Of a stretch of DNA of 45,773 bases, positions 14,352 through 21,485 are shown piece after piece. The DNA comes from a virus. Each line of letters opens with the position of its first letter. Position 1 is the first letter of the stretch. The notes beneath the pieces were generated by a model, which worked only from the letters and a program-made list of their open reading frames with translations, was not told where the DNA came from and did no database searches. The DNA is taken from the IMG/VR virus record IMGVR_UViG_3300032278_000021, positions 1 to 45,773 of that record; one strand, 5' to 3'. Made by a program: the position numbers and the translations under genes.

Positions 14352-16325
14352 TTAGAATCCTCCTGACTTACTGTATGTGTTATCTGCGTTAAGTTTTATA
14401 ATGCATTGTTGCTCCCAAGCATAGAATATTTTTGTAGCCTGTTCTTCATCGAACCCTGTTTCCATACTCAATAGTTTTACAAAATCAATATGTTTAACCT
14501 TGCCTTCCTTAGAAGCTTCATGCCATACTCTGTTAGCCACTTGTTCTTTTGTTTCTTTTTTAGTAAGACCAACAAGTGTTGATTGGCTTTGAGGTGAATT
14601 ACCAGTTAAATCAAATCCGAAAGATTGATACTCTTTTCTTATCAAGTCCTCAACACATTCCACATCTTCAGGTAATACTTTATCCCTAAAGCATAGTTTT
14701 GCATGTGCTGTTGATGCTCTTATTATTGATTCTAATTGTCTAGTACCTACAGCAACACTGTTTTTCTGAGCAGATACTTCTCTCATACTTTTGTAAATAT
14801 CAAGTATTTTGTTCTGCGTATCAACTGTTATCTGTGGGTTTAGTTTTCTTATATGATTAAGATATCCTTTTAGACTTTGCTCATCAAGATATTTTTTATT
14901 ATTTATATTTCCATTAAGATATGTATTAAGAATATGTTTAGCCTTTTCAGAGTCCTCTGTTTCATTAATGATGTCCTTGATAAGCCATATGAAATCGAAT
15001 CTTGATAATAATGATGGTGGTAAATCTATATTTGTTACTAGTGTTTCCTCCTCATCATACTTACCAAACTTTGGGTTTGCTGCAGCCAGACAACTTGTTC
15101 TTGCAGGGAAGGTTGCTTTAAATCCTGCCTTAGCTATACTACATGTACCTTGTTCTAAAGGTTCATGTATAGCGCTTCTATTATAAGAATCCATTTTCTC
15201 AAACTCGTCTACACATATTATACCACCGTCACATATTACAAATCCACCTGCTGATAATTCAAATTCTCCATCTCTCTTTGCTAGTCCTAGTGTGAGTCCT
15301 ACGCCTGAAGAACCTTTACCAGATGTATACATTGAACGATGTGAGTATGTATTTTGTGATTTTAATATCTCTGACTTTGCCATACTTGGATCACCTACTA
15401 ATAGAATGTTTATATTTGGTCTTTTAACTCCTTCACTACCACCAGCTAACTGTAATAAACATGCAAGTTTTACATCATTCATACCATAAATATGTGGTGC
15501 ATAACTACCTATGATCTTGTCTATAAAACCATCATTAATAGAATCTTTTTTTATTTTTTCCAAGTCGGTTTTTGACATTACAACATTATCTGATATGTCT
15601 AGGTTATCTGCATTTGTAATTTCAATTAATATCTCATTCTCATCTTTTTTCAAATCAAGTTCTGACCTATAAATTCCTGTTATTCTTTTCCTTTGACCTA
15701 TGAATACTTCTCCTATCAGATTACCGTCTATTTTTCCTCTTAAAATTATTGGTGTTTGGTTTCTTGCAGAAGCTAATGGTTCTTGTAATGTTATAGCCTG
15801 AACATTATCTGTCTTAATACTATCCCTGATTACTTCTAACTTTATTTTCTTACATTGTGGATTTGAACAAACCTTTACTGGTAGTTTCTTATCCATGTCT
15901 GACTTTACTGATATCTCCATAAAACATCTAGGACATTCCAGACTACATTCTTTTATGTATGACATTACCTTAGCCATACCTATAATCTCACAATCAAATG
16001 TGACCACACAATTCTCATGTTGCCTAGCATTTAATTCATGCATTGGTGTAGACTCATCTATAGTCAGCCTTATTTTTAAATCAGTGAATGTTGATTCTAT
16101 ATCTATATCTGGATGTCTTTGTTTTAATATTTCATAAATTGATTCTCTTAATACACCCATAAATCTATCCTTGTTTTCTAATATTAATTCTGCAAATGGT
16201 TCTTCCATACCGTTTAAAACAAACACACCACTAGGTCTTAATGCATCAATTATTTTTGTCCACCTTCTAGATGTTAAAGCATTAACTACCTCATCCTTAT
16301 ATGCAGATTCTGTCATAGTTTTCAT
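14352..16325 (-). CDS. mcm: MCM replicative helicase
   Basis: This is a full-length archaeal-type minichromosome maintenance helicase of 657 residues. The N-terminal OB region holds a zinc site C131, C134, C153, C158. The AAA+ core has Walker A GDPSMAKSE (311-319), Walker B CVDEFEKM (371-378), sensor 1 AANP (415-418) and arginine finger SRFD (441-444). The last 70 residues look like the winged helix. It would unwind viral DNA as a hexamer at the origin. No DNA polymerase or primase is recognisable nearby, so it probably loads the host replisome. It overlaps the preceding RHH-like gene by four bases. Confidence 0.95.
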   Translation of the reverse strand: MKTMTESAYKDEVVNALTSRRWTKIIDALRPSGVFVLNGMEEPFAELILENKDRFMGVLRESIYEILKQRHPDIDIESTFTDLKIRLTIDESTPMHELNARQHENCVVTFDCEIIGMAKVMSYIKECSLECPRCFMEISVKSDMDKKLPVKVCSNPQCKKIKLEVIRDSIKTDNVQAITLQEPLASARNQTPIILRGKIDGNLIGEVFIGQRKRITGIYRSELDLKKDENEILIEITNADNLDISDNVVMSKTDLEKIKKDSINDGFIDKIIGSYAPHIYGMNDVKLACLLQLAGGSEGVKRPNINILLVGDPSMAKSEILKSQNTYSHRSMYTSGKGSSGVGLTLGLAKRDGEFELSAGGFVICDGGIICVDEFEKMDSYNRSAIHEPLEQGTCSIAKAGFKATFPARTSCLAAANPKFGKYDEEETLVTNIDLPPSLLSRFDFIWLIKDIINETEDSEKAKHILNTYLNGNINNKKYLDEQSLKGYLNHIRKLNPQITVDTQNKILDIYKSMREVSAQKNSVAVGTRQLESIIRASTAHAKLCFRDKVLPEDVECVEDLIRKEYQSFGFDLTGNSPQSQSTLVGLTKKETKEQVANRVWHEASKEGKVKHIDFVKLLSMETGFDEEQATKIFYAWEQQCIIKLNADNTYSKSGGF

Positions 16326-16642
16326 AGTAATTCGTTAACTCTTCTTCTTATTATGTTACCTATCTGCAAGTGTCTATTCTGTATTTTCTTTAAGTCTGCA
16401 GTGGTACTTTTTTCAATATATTTTTTCCAACTTTCAACATCAGAAAAGAAAGTGGGTGATGAATCCATAAAATTTGTCAGGTTTAGAATCTCACTCTTAT
16501 GATTTTCTACATATTCCTTGGCTGCAATAGCAAGCATTGCGCTAAATGATATATTGTTTGGTCTCACTTTATCCAATTCTTGAAGTATTGGTTTGGCTTC
16601 ACTACTCACAGATATCGTTTTTGTATAAGAAGAAATATTCAT
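16322..16642 (-). CDS. Ribbon-helix-helix-like putative regulator upstream of mcm
   Basis: The 106-residue protein starts TKTISVSSEAKPILQELDKV, a beta strand then helix, followed by ISFSAMLAIAAKEYVENH, the layout of a ribbon-helix-helix DNA-binding domain (residues about 6-50). The rest is helical and charged. It heads the mcm-radA operon. A TATA element AATATAAA (about 16662-16669) is centred 26 bases from the ATG, and operator-like inverted repeats lie just upstream of it, so it may repress its own operon. Confidence 0.55.
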   Translation of the reverse strand: MNISSYTKTISVSSEAKPILQELDKVRPNNISFSAMLAIAAKEYVENHKSEILNLTNFMDSSPTFFSDVESWKKYIEKSTTADLKKIQNRHLQIGNIIRRRVNELL

Positions 16643-16659
16643 AAAGAGTAATAATACTC

Positions 16660-16670
16660 GTCAAATATAA
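16660..16670 (-). promoter_or_regulatory. TATA box of the mcm-radA operon
   Basis: On the minus strand GTTTATATTTG is centred about 24-26 bases before the ATG at 16642. This predicts a leaderless message beginning at or next to the start codon. Confidence 0.6.
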
Positions 16671-16678
16671 ACGTATTC

Positions 16679-16709
16679 TTAACTAAGTTAGTTAAAGTAA
16701 GTTAGTTAA
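16679..16709. promoter_or_regulatory. Operator-like inverted and direct repeats
   Basis: TTAACTAA-G-TTAGTTAA (16679-16695) is a perfect 8-bp inverted repeat around one G, and a second TAAGTTAGTTAA repeats at 16698-16709, 14 bases after the first (16684-16695). They lie just upstream of the TATA box of the RHH-mcm-radA operon and partly cover the stop codon of the next gene. This suits cooperative binding of an RHH dimer pair. Confidence 0.6.
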
Positions 16710-16872
16710 GCTGATTTTCCTGAATAATCCTTATTGGTATTTCTTCTGGATCAAGATGAACATCCACACCTAAATCTTTCATCTGTTTAGATATCTTTAT
16801 TGCCTTCTCTGCCTGAAATAATGCCCTTAAAGTTTCTCCTTTTTTGTTTTTCCACATAAGATAAACGAACAT
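16702..16872 (-). CDS. Small hypothetical protein, 56 aa
   Basis: No family was recognised. The product is basic, helical in the first half (ETLRALFQAEKAIKISKQM) and has a short beta-like end (EEIPIRIIQEN). A TATA box TTTATA on the + strand (16897-16902, TATAAA on the coding strand) is centred 27 bases before the ATG, supporting a separate leaderless transcript. Its stop codon lies within the operator-like repeats of the downstream operon. Confidence 0.5.
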   Translation of the reverse strand: MFVYLMWKNKKGETLRALFQAEKAIKISKQMKDLGVDVHLDPEEIPIRIIQENQLN

Positions 16873-16896
16873 AGAGGTGTTTAGAACACACCCTAA

Positions 16897-16902
16897 TTTA
16901 TA
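16897..16902 (-). promoter_or_regulatory. TATA box for the 56-aa gene
   Basis: TATAAA (minus strand) is centred 27 bases upstream of the ATG at 16872. A small inverted repeat (GGTGT/ACACC, 16876-16892) sits between the box and the start codon. Confidence 0.5.
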
Positions 16903-16923
16903 GTTGGCGAAATATAAAACGAT

Positions 16924-17196
16924 TTATAAAATATAATATATTGGTGTTCTCATACACCTACATGACTTCTCTTTTAATATACCCTGTTGCTTTAATTTCT
17001 GTGTCTCTTCTCTTACTCGTCTAACTTTAACACCAGTCAACTCTGCTATCTCCCAATTTGAAAGACCATTTTTTTTATGTGACTGTAATGCTTCTAATAC
17101 AAGATCAGCGTTATATTTTACAGGTTTTATATCAGGTCTACTCAGAACTTCCTCTTCAGATTCAGCCTTTAATAACTTACCTGCTCCTCTAATCAT
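16924..17196 (-). CDS. Winged helix-turn-helix DNA-binding protein, about 90 aa
   Basis: The segment GLSNWEIAELTGVKVRRVRE followed by TQKLKQQGILKEK is a typical winged HTH: first helix, recognition helix, wing. ATG 17196 overlaps the end of the phosphoesterase gene by eight bases; earlier in-frame starts at 17214 and 17226 are possible. It ends with a Cys pair (SCRCMRT). It is probably a viral transcription regulator. Confidence 0.6.
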   Translation of the reverse strand: MIRGAGKLLKAESEEEVLSRPDIKPVKYNADLVLEALQSHKKNGLSNWEIAELTGVKVRRVREETQKLKQQGILKEKSCRCMRTPIYYIL

Positions 17197-17992
17197 GCCC
17201 AAATATATCTCCATTGTAAGGATCAAATGTAATGGTGATAGTTCCTACTCTCTTTGCTTCTCTTGGATTTATCTCAACATAAGAGTCAACACCTTTTTCA
17301 TATCCTCTTAGGAACGTACCAGTGTTTCCAAGTAATACTTTCTTCTCAACAGGTAGGTTTGTCTTTCTGTCATAACTCATTCTGACTACAGGTCTTACCC
17401 AAGTATCATGGTTATGACCCATTAATGCTACATCACAATCAAAGTCTCCTGCTAACTGTTTCATTCTGTTTACTGCTCCACCTGCTTGACTTCCTGCATA
17501 TCCACCATGCATGACAAGTAAGAGATAGTTTCTAATTTCCTTTTTCTTATGTGTAAATGTGAGGCTAATATATGCAAGTCTTCCTAAATATGGTAATCCT
17601 AATGGCTTGCAAAAATCAGTGATAAATCTCTTCTGATTAATGGTTTTCCATTCGTGATTGCCTGCAAGTAAACCACCCAATGTTTTTTCCTTTATCGGTG
17701 TCCAAGTATCAATAAATTTATCTGTTTGTTCTTCCGTTGTAAGCATCCTCCTATCTACTGTCTCAGGATTCCACCTCTTATCAACTCCACCATTTGCATA
17801 AGCCATAACATTATCTATGTAATCTCCCATGCCTATTGTGTATGTGTTAGGTGTCTTTGCAATATGTTTAACTGATGCCATATATTTTTCTACGTCACAA
17901 CCAAGATTTCCTAAATGGATATCTCCTAATGGTCTGACATGAACTTTGTCGTCAGGTTTATCAAGCTCTACTACTTCTCTTCTACAAAACAT
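17189..17992 (-). CDS. Calcineurin-like metallophosphoesterase
   Basis: All five motifs of the family are present: GDIH (D24, H26), GDYID (D57), GNHE (N112, H113), VMHG (H162) and GHNHD (H193, H195). The protein would bind two metal ions and hydrolyse a phosphodiester or phosphomonoester. In viruses such enzymes are often Mre11- or SbcD-like nucleases, or nucleotide phosphatases. This 267-residue form lacks an Rad50-type partner nearby, so the substrate is open. It sits two bases after the HNH-like gene and overlaps the wHTH gene. Confidence 0.85.
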   Translation of the reverse strand: MFCRREVVELDKPDDKVHVRPLGDIHLGNLGCDVEKYMASVKHIAKTPNTYTIGMGDYIDNVMAYANGGVDKRWNPETVDRRMLTTEEQTDKFIDTWTPIKEKTLGGLLAGNHEWKTINQKRFITDFCKPLGLPYLGRLAYISLTFTHKKKEIRNYLLLVMHGGYAGSQAGGAVNRMKQLAGDFDCDVALMGHNHDTWVRPVVRMSYDRKTNLPVEKKVLLGNTGTFLRGYEKGVDSYVEINPREAKRVGTITITFDPYNGDIFGHD

Positions 17993-17994
17993 AT

Positions 17995-18288
17995 CTAGTC
18001 GCCACCTTTATTCAATATAAGTGTTTGTTTAGATTTCTCTTCTTCTTCTGTTATAGTTTTTTCTTTTTGTTTTCTCCTATATGCATTGTATTTTGCTCTA
18101 TGTTCTGGCGAATCACTCAAGTGATGGACACATGGGTTTGCCAAGTTATAAGTTGTATTACACTCTTCACAAAATGGGTTAATTTTTTTCATTGATTCTC
18201 TCACTTTCCTACTATAATCTGGTGAATTATAATTGACCTTATCCTTTACTTTCCATTTACCATTATTTAGTTTTTCCCATTCGATCAT
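17995..18288 (-). CDS. HNH-like small protein, 97 aa
   Basis: The middle holds CEECNTTY and, fourteen residues on, CVHHLSDSPEH, resembling the zinc and catalytic His part of an HNH nuclease. The second half is a Lys/Glu-rich helix, so the canonical third His is not clear. ATG 18288 overlaps the stop of the preceding zinc-ribbon gene (ATGA), correcting an earlier in-frame start at 18300. Confidence 0.5.
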   Translation of the reverse strand: MIEWEKLNNGKWKVKDKVNYNSPDYSRKVRESMKKINPFCEECNTTYNLANPCVHHLSDSPEHRAKYNAYRRKQKEKTITEEEEKSKQTLILNKGGD

Positions 18289-18398
18289 TTTATAACCCAT
18301 TCATAATTACAATCATCACACCAAAAAATCTTCTTAACATATTTACCCTCAACCTCAACTATAAGATCAGTTTTACATTTAGGGCAGCGCCTAACCAT
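18285..18398 (-). CDS. Zinc-ribbon mini-protein, 37 aa
   Basis: The product MVRRCPKCKTDL...WCDDCNYEW has two CxxC knuckles around a beta hairpin, like a minimal zinc ribbon of transcription or rubredoxin type. ATGA overlap joins it to the HNH-like gene. An AT-rich TATA-like stretch lies about 26 bases upstream (near 18424). Confidence 0.55.
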   Translation of the reverse strand: MVRRCPKCKTDLIVEVEGKYVKKIFWCDDCNYEWVIK

Positions 18399-18450
18399 AA
18401 ATGTATATTATTTTAGACATTAATAAATGTTTTTAAAATAAAAAAAAAGA

Positions 18451-18789
18451 TTAAGATTGCTGTGGTTTTGCTGGGAACATACTTAGTGCTAACATAGTTC
18501 TGTTAGAACCCTCTGCAGGTTTTGAAATTACCCAAGCATCTAGCCCATCACTAGCATCTTTTTTGATACATTGTTTTACTAAGTCGAGCCAATGATCAGA
18601 TTTTGCCTGACCGACTATTGCCTTAGCAAAAGAATGCCTTACTCCTTTTGTGGTTTTTATCTCTGCAACATCACTATCAACAGAATCAACGTGTTTAACG
18701 CTGAAACTCTGAATGACAATTTTATCCCCTTCTGCTAGAGGAGTGCTGTTGAAAGAACCCTCAATGTTTAGAACTTCTGAAACATTCAT
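18451..18789 (-). CDS. Hypothetical protein, possibly OB-fold-like, 112 aa
   Basis: No family was recognised with certainty. Beta-rich segments (DKIVIQSFSVKHV, VAEIKTTKGVRHSF) and a C-terminal LDAWVISK suggest a small barrel, and the ancestry could be single-stranded DNA binding, given the mcm/radA neighbourhood. The ATG at 18789 is preferred over 18813 because a TATA element (centre about 18815) lies 26 bases away. Confidence 0.5.
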   Translation of the reverse strand: MNVSEVLNIEGSFNSTPLAEGDKIVIQSFSVKHVDSVDSDVAEIKTTKGVRHSFAKAIVGQAKSDHWLDLVKQCIKKDASDGLDAWVISKPAEGSNRTMLALSMFPAKPQQS

Positions 18790-18810
18790 GTAATTATTAT
18801 ACAATATCTT

Positions 18811-18820
18811 CAATATAAAC
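18811..18820 (-). promoter_or_regulatory. TATA box for the 112-aa gene
   Basis: GTTTATATTG on the minus strand is centred 26 bases upstream of ATG 18789 and overlaps the 5' end of the longer frame, which therefore is unlikely to be translated. Confidence 0.5.
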
Positions 18821-18838
18821 CTATGTTTTTAAAAAAAA

Positions 18839-19063
18839 TTAGAGAGAACGACTTGGATATGTTGAATGAGAAATCTCATTATCAGGTATGCTGTTATTTT
18901 TAGTAAACTCTTCTAACATTCTTTTGAAAAGTGTAGCATCTGACTCATATCTTTTGCCTGTTCTTGTTTGTTTTTCATATTTAGCATATCTTCTAAACTC
19001 TTCTTTGTCTTCCCAAGTTATACTAATTGTTGTGTGCGAATTTCCTTCCTTGCGCCTAGCCAT
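18839..19063 (-). CDS. Ribbon-helix-helix regulator, 74 aa
   Basis: The product MARRKEGNSHTTISITWEDKEEFRRYAKYE... has the basic N-terminus, beta strand (TTISITW) and two helices of an RHH transcription factor, the second helix being ESDATLFKRMLEEF. It would act as a dimer. A perfect palindrome CTATTATAATAG lies between its TATA box and start codon, consistent with autorepression. Confidence 0.65.
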   Translation of the reverse strand: MARRKEGNSHTTISITWEDKEEFRRYAKYEKQTRTGKRYESDATLFKRMLEEFTKNNSIPDNEISHSTYPSRSL

Positions 19064-19068
19064 AAGTT

Positions 19069-19080
19069 CTATTATAATAG
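19069..19080. promoter_or_regulatory. Operator-like palindrome at the RHH promoter
   Basis: CTATTATAATAG is a perfect 12-bp palindrome six bases upstream of the RHH start codon and just inside the TATA element (TTATATAA near 19084-19091, centre about 26 bases from the ATG). A bound protein there would block transcription start. Confidence 0.55.
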
Positions 19081-19093
19081 GTGTTATATAAAT

Positions 19094-19915
19094 CTACTTA
19101 TTACATTTGAATGAGCAGACATCTATATCTCCAACAGTATACCAATGAGTTCTAACAGTATGAGGTTTGTGTCCTCCGAACCCATCCTTACCATATATTT
19201 TTTCTGCTAGTAATATGTCAGCATATGTTGGTGTTAGTTCAATCTCATTGAATGGATCAACTGCATAATACATTATTGATCTATCCCAAGGATTTCCTAA
19301 TGGAGCGTCAGTTATACTGTAATGTCCTAAGCCCAAACCATGACCAAACTCATGAGTTATTATATTTTGTATTGCGATTAATGGATATTCTTCTCTTTCA
19401 AGTGTTACTTTTATCGGTTCTGCCTTTGTTATATTCTGTCCAATTATTATATTCGGTAGTATTATTTTTACGTCATTATTATACCCATTTAGGAATGAAG
19501 TTATGTGAACATATTTATGCCAAGAGTTTGAAAAGTTTATTGATGCATATCCTAGACTGCTACTATCCTCATTCCATTCCTCAAACGATATTAGTATCTG
19601 ACATACAGGATAGTTTGTTGCTGGCTGTCCGTCATGATATTCAAAAGGTATTACAAATGAAAGTAAATACCAATTACCATTTGGAGAGTGTTTGTTTAAG
19701 GCAGACTCCCAATTATCTACTGCGTTTTCTGCTGTGTTTACTACGCCTGTAACATTACTTGTGTGTGCAGGATTTGGTTCAAATATACATACAACAGGGG
19801 AATTATCATGTTTTATTCCCAAAGTCTTATACATATCTGCAGATGCAAATAGTATGAAACTACTCCATACTAAACATACTATACATACTCCGATTACTAA
19901 AAGCCTAATATTCAT
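19094..19915 (-). CDS. Secreted matrixin-type metallopeptidase
   Basis: The 273-residue protein has an N-terminal hydrophobic signal (LLVIGVCIVCLVWSSFILFA) followed by a mature region. It carries the metzincin zinc motif HEFGHGLGLGH (188-198) and the Met-turn SIMY (213-216), placing it with matrixin-like M10 peptidases. It would act outside the host membrane, for example on the S-layer or surface proteins, during egress or entry; this use is inference. Such matrixins are common in thaumarchaea, so it may be host-derived. A TATA element (centre about 19940) lies 26 bases upstream and is back to back with the promoter of the next gene. Confidence 0.85.
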   Translation of the reverse strand: MNIRLLVIGVCIVCLVWSSFILFASADMYKTLGIKHDNSPVVCIFEPNPAHTSNVTGVVNTAENAVDNWESALNKHSPNGNWYLLSFVIPFEYHDGQPATNYPVCQILISFEEWNEDSSSLGYASINFSNSWHKYVHITSFLNGYNNDVKIILPNIIIGQNITKAEPIKVTLEREEYPLIAIQNIITHEFGHGLGLGHYSITDAPLGNPWDRSIMYYAVDPFNEIELTPTYADILLAEKIYGKDGFGGHKPHTVRTHWYTVGDIDVCSFKCNK

Positions 19916-19935
19916 ATTTTTCTTTATCTCCCATG

Positions 19936-19959
19936 CATATAAAGATAGATTTATATAAG
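19936..19959. promoter_or_regulatory. Divergent TATA promoters
   Basis: GCATATAAAG (about 19935-19944) serves the leftward matrixin gene and TTATATAA (19951-19958) the rightward zinc-finger gene. Each is about 26 bases from its start codon (19915 and 19980), so both messages look leaderless. Confidence 0.6.
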
Positions 19960-19979
19960 AGGTAATTTATATGATTAGA

Positions 19980-20378
19980 ATGGGCGCAATAATCAAAGCA
20001 AAATTTAGTGGCTCTTGTAAAATTTGTGGAGCTACGTGGGAAGTAGGAGATAACATTAGTTATCAGAAACAACCTAGAGCTATATGTGCTGATCCATCTT
20101 GTTTTGCACAACAGGGTGGTAATTTAACATCTCAAAAAACATTCGGTTCAGGCAGTCCTTCAAGACCAGAGGTTGTCTTATTCAAAGTTCCTGAAGTTGA
20201 TGTAGCAGACAGTGTTAAGCAAACAGCAGATGTATTATTACAATACATTGTGGTGGCACACCATATGACAAAAGACCTATACCCTGAACTTGATATTAGT
20301 TCAAACACATTTGGACAAATAAGATCAAAGTTCACCGATCAGTTATTGTGGGTAACAGATCAGCAAAGACAGAACTAA
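19980..20378 (+). CDS. Zinc-finger protein, 132 aa
   Basis: The N-terminal domain reads IIKAKFSGSCKICGATWEVGD...ICADPSCF, a four-Cys treble-clef or ribbon seen at the start of various phage and cellular DNA-binding proteins. The rest is helical with no motif. The ATG at 19980 is chosen over 19971 because the TATA box predicts a transcript starting at 19980. The function is unknown; single-strand DNA binding is one candidate. Confidence 0.55.
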   Translation: MGAIIKAKFSGSCKICGATWEVGDNISYQKQPRAICADPSCFAQQGGNLTSQKTFGSGSPSRPEVVLFKVPEVDVADSVKQTADVLLQYIVVAHHMTKDLYPELDISSNTFGQIRSKFTDQLLWVTDQQRQN

Positions 20379-20380
20379 AC

Positions 20381-20390
20381 ACTTATATGT
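20381..20390 (+). promoter_or_regulatory. TATA box for the cupredoxin-like gene
   Basis: ACTTATATGT is centred 26 bases upstream of the ATG at 20412, giving a predicted leaderless transcript that starts just after the preceding gene ends. Confidence 0.5.
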
Positions 20391-20411
20391 GTTATACCAC
20401 ATTCTATTTTT

Positions 20412-21116
20412 ATGAAAACACCAACAACAGTATTGGCAGTTCTTCTAGGATTGGTAGTCCTAACAGGCACTACTGCATTCGCAGAAGAACAAACAGTCGA
20501 AGTCGGTCTAAATGGTTTCAGTCAGACTGAGTTGTTTATTGATATAAACGACTCTGTTATATTTGAAAACACAGACCTTCGAGACTATGGCAGTGTTCAG
20601 GAATTAGAAGGACATTGTATAAGCGATCCGTTCGCAGTACCATACACTGAGGAAAGTTGTTATCTGACAGATAACTATACTCCAACATGGACAGTTCAGT
20701 TCAACGCATGTGGAGAATACACATTCTATGACAGGTCTTATGAGACAACCCCATTAGTTATCACAATTTGTGGTGAACAGAGTGGCTCAGAAGAAACACC
20801 TACGTATGACTTGGTAGACTTACAGGAAGAACTCATGAGTGTAACTGCAGAGTATACTGCAACACTTGAGACTATAGCACTACTGCAAACTGAGGTTTCC
20901 TCATTGACACAGCAAGTTGCTATATTAGAGGCACAAGAATTTGACACCACATCATATGACAATCAGATATCATCTCTCGAATCACAGGTTTCTACATTAA
21001 CATCTGAAAAGGCAGAAGTTGAAGCAGATCGTGATTCATGGAAGGCATTATCAGACAACTGGTATGCTGTAGCAATGGAACAACTACGAATAATGGTTGA
21101 CGTATTGGGCTTATAA
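20412..21116 (+). CDS. Secreted cupredoxin-like protein with C-terminal coiled coil
   Basis: Residues 1-24 form a clear signal peptide ending TTAFA. Residues 25-122 look like a cupredoxin (plastocyanin) fold: TVEVGLNGF, SVIFENTD, WTVQFNACGEYTFYD. The usual Cu ligands (His, Cys, His, Met) are not in canonical spacing; three Cys could form a disulfide. Residues about 135-220 show heptads (LQEELMSVTAEYTATLETI and LESQVSTLTSEKAEVEADR). Thaumarchaea have many secreted plastocyanin-like proteins, so host origin is likely. It may be a surface or receptor-related protein rather than an electron carrier; that is inference. Confidence 0.7.
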   Translation: MKTPTTVLAVLLGLVVLTGTTAFAEEQTVEVGLNGFSQTELFIDINDSVIFENTDLRDYGSVQELEGHCISDPFAVPYTEESCYLTDNYTPTWTVQFNACGEYTFYDRSYETTPLVITICGEQSGSEETPTYDLVDLQEELMSVTAEYTATLETIALLQTEVSSLTQQVAILEAQEFDTTSYDNQISSLESQVSTLTSEKAEVEADRDSWKALSDNWYAVAMEQLRIMVDVLGL

Positions 21117-21118
21117 CC

Positions 21119-21247
21119 CTATTTTTTTATTTTTTTTGTATAAATCTTACGACAAAAGTCAGAACAATATATCTTCTGCCTACCTTTATATCTAAACGGT
21201 AGAGCTGAGCCACACTCTATACATTTTTTAGGCTCTTCCTTCCTCAT
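21119..21247 (-). CDS. Zinc-ribbon mini-protein, 42 aa
   Basis: The product has CIECG (9-12) and CSDFC (28-32) with a basic tail (RKIYTKKIKK), a small zinc ribbon. It is convergent with the cupredoxin-like gene, ending two bases from it, and is preceded by a TATA-like TTAAATAC centred near 21271. Confidence 0.5.
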   Translation of the reverse strand: MRKEEPKKCIECGSALPFRYKGRQKIYCSDFCRKIYTKKIKK

Positions 21248-21281
21248 AAATTAACTATATATAGGTGGTATTTAAGGCTTG

Positions 21282-21485
21282 TTAGTTACAGTCTATCTTC
21301 ATCTTATAACACCACTCGTAGTAGGCGTTATTATTATCTGTCTTTGTTGATGATGTTGGAAATAGTATCTTTCTTTCATCACCAGAAACATCTAAATCAA
21401 TATTACCTGATGCTACTGCTGCTAATCCACATAGACAAACTACTATTGCTATTGTTACACAAATACCAAATTTTTCATAGTTCAT
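21282..21485 (-). CDS. Small secreted or membrane-anchored protein, 67 aa
   Basis: A hydrophobic segment (ICVTIAIVVCLCGLAAVAS, 8-26) acts as signal or anchor, followed by a short hydrophilic region with two Cys. ATGA overlap joins it to the upstream 533-residue gene, so it is part of the late message. Confidence 0.5.
   Translation of the reverse strand: MNYEKFGICVTIAIVVCLCGLAAVASGNIDLDVSGDERKILFPTSSTKTDNNNAYYEWCYKMKIDCN

Noticed and set aside
19252-19752. 166-codon rightward frame opposite the matrixin gene
   Set aside because: It is the complement of a gene with signal peptide, zinc motif and Met-turn; its Leu-rich product is an antisense artefact.
20412-21116. Functional plastocyanin (electron-transfer auxiliary metabolic gene)
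   Set aside because: The canonical Cu ligand spacing is not visible and a coiled coil follows, so an electron-carrier role is not supported.
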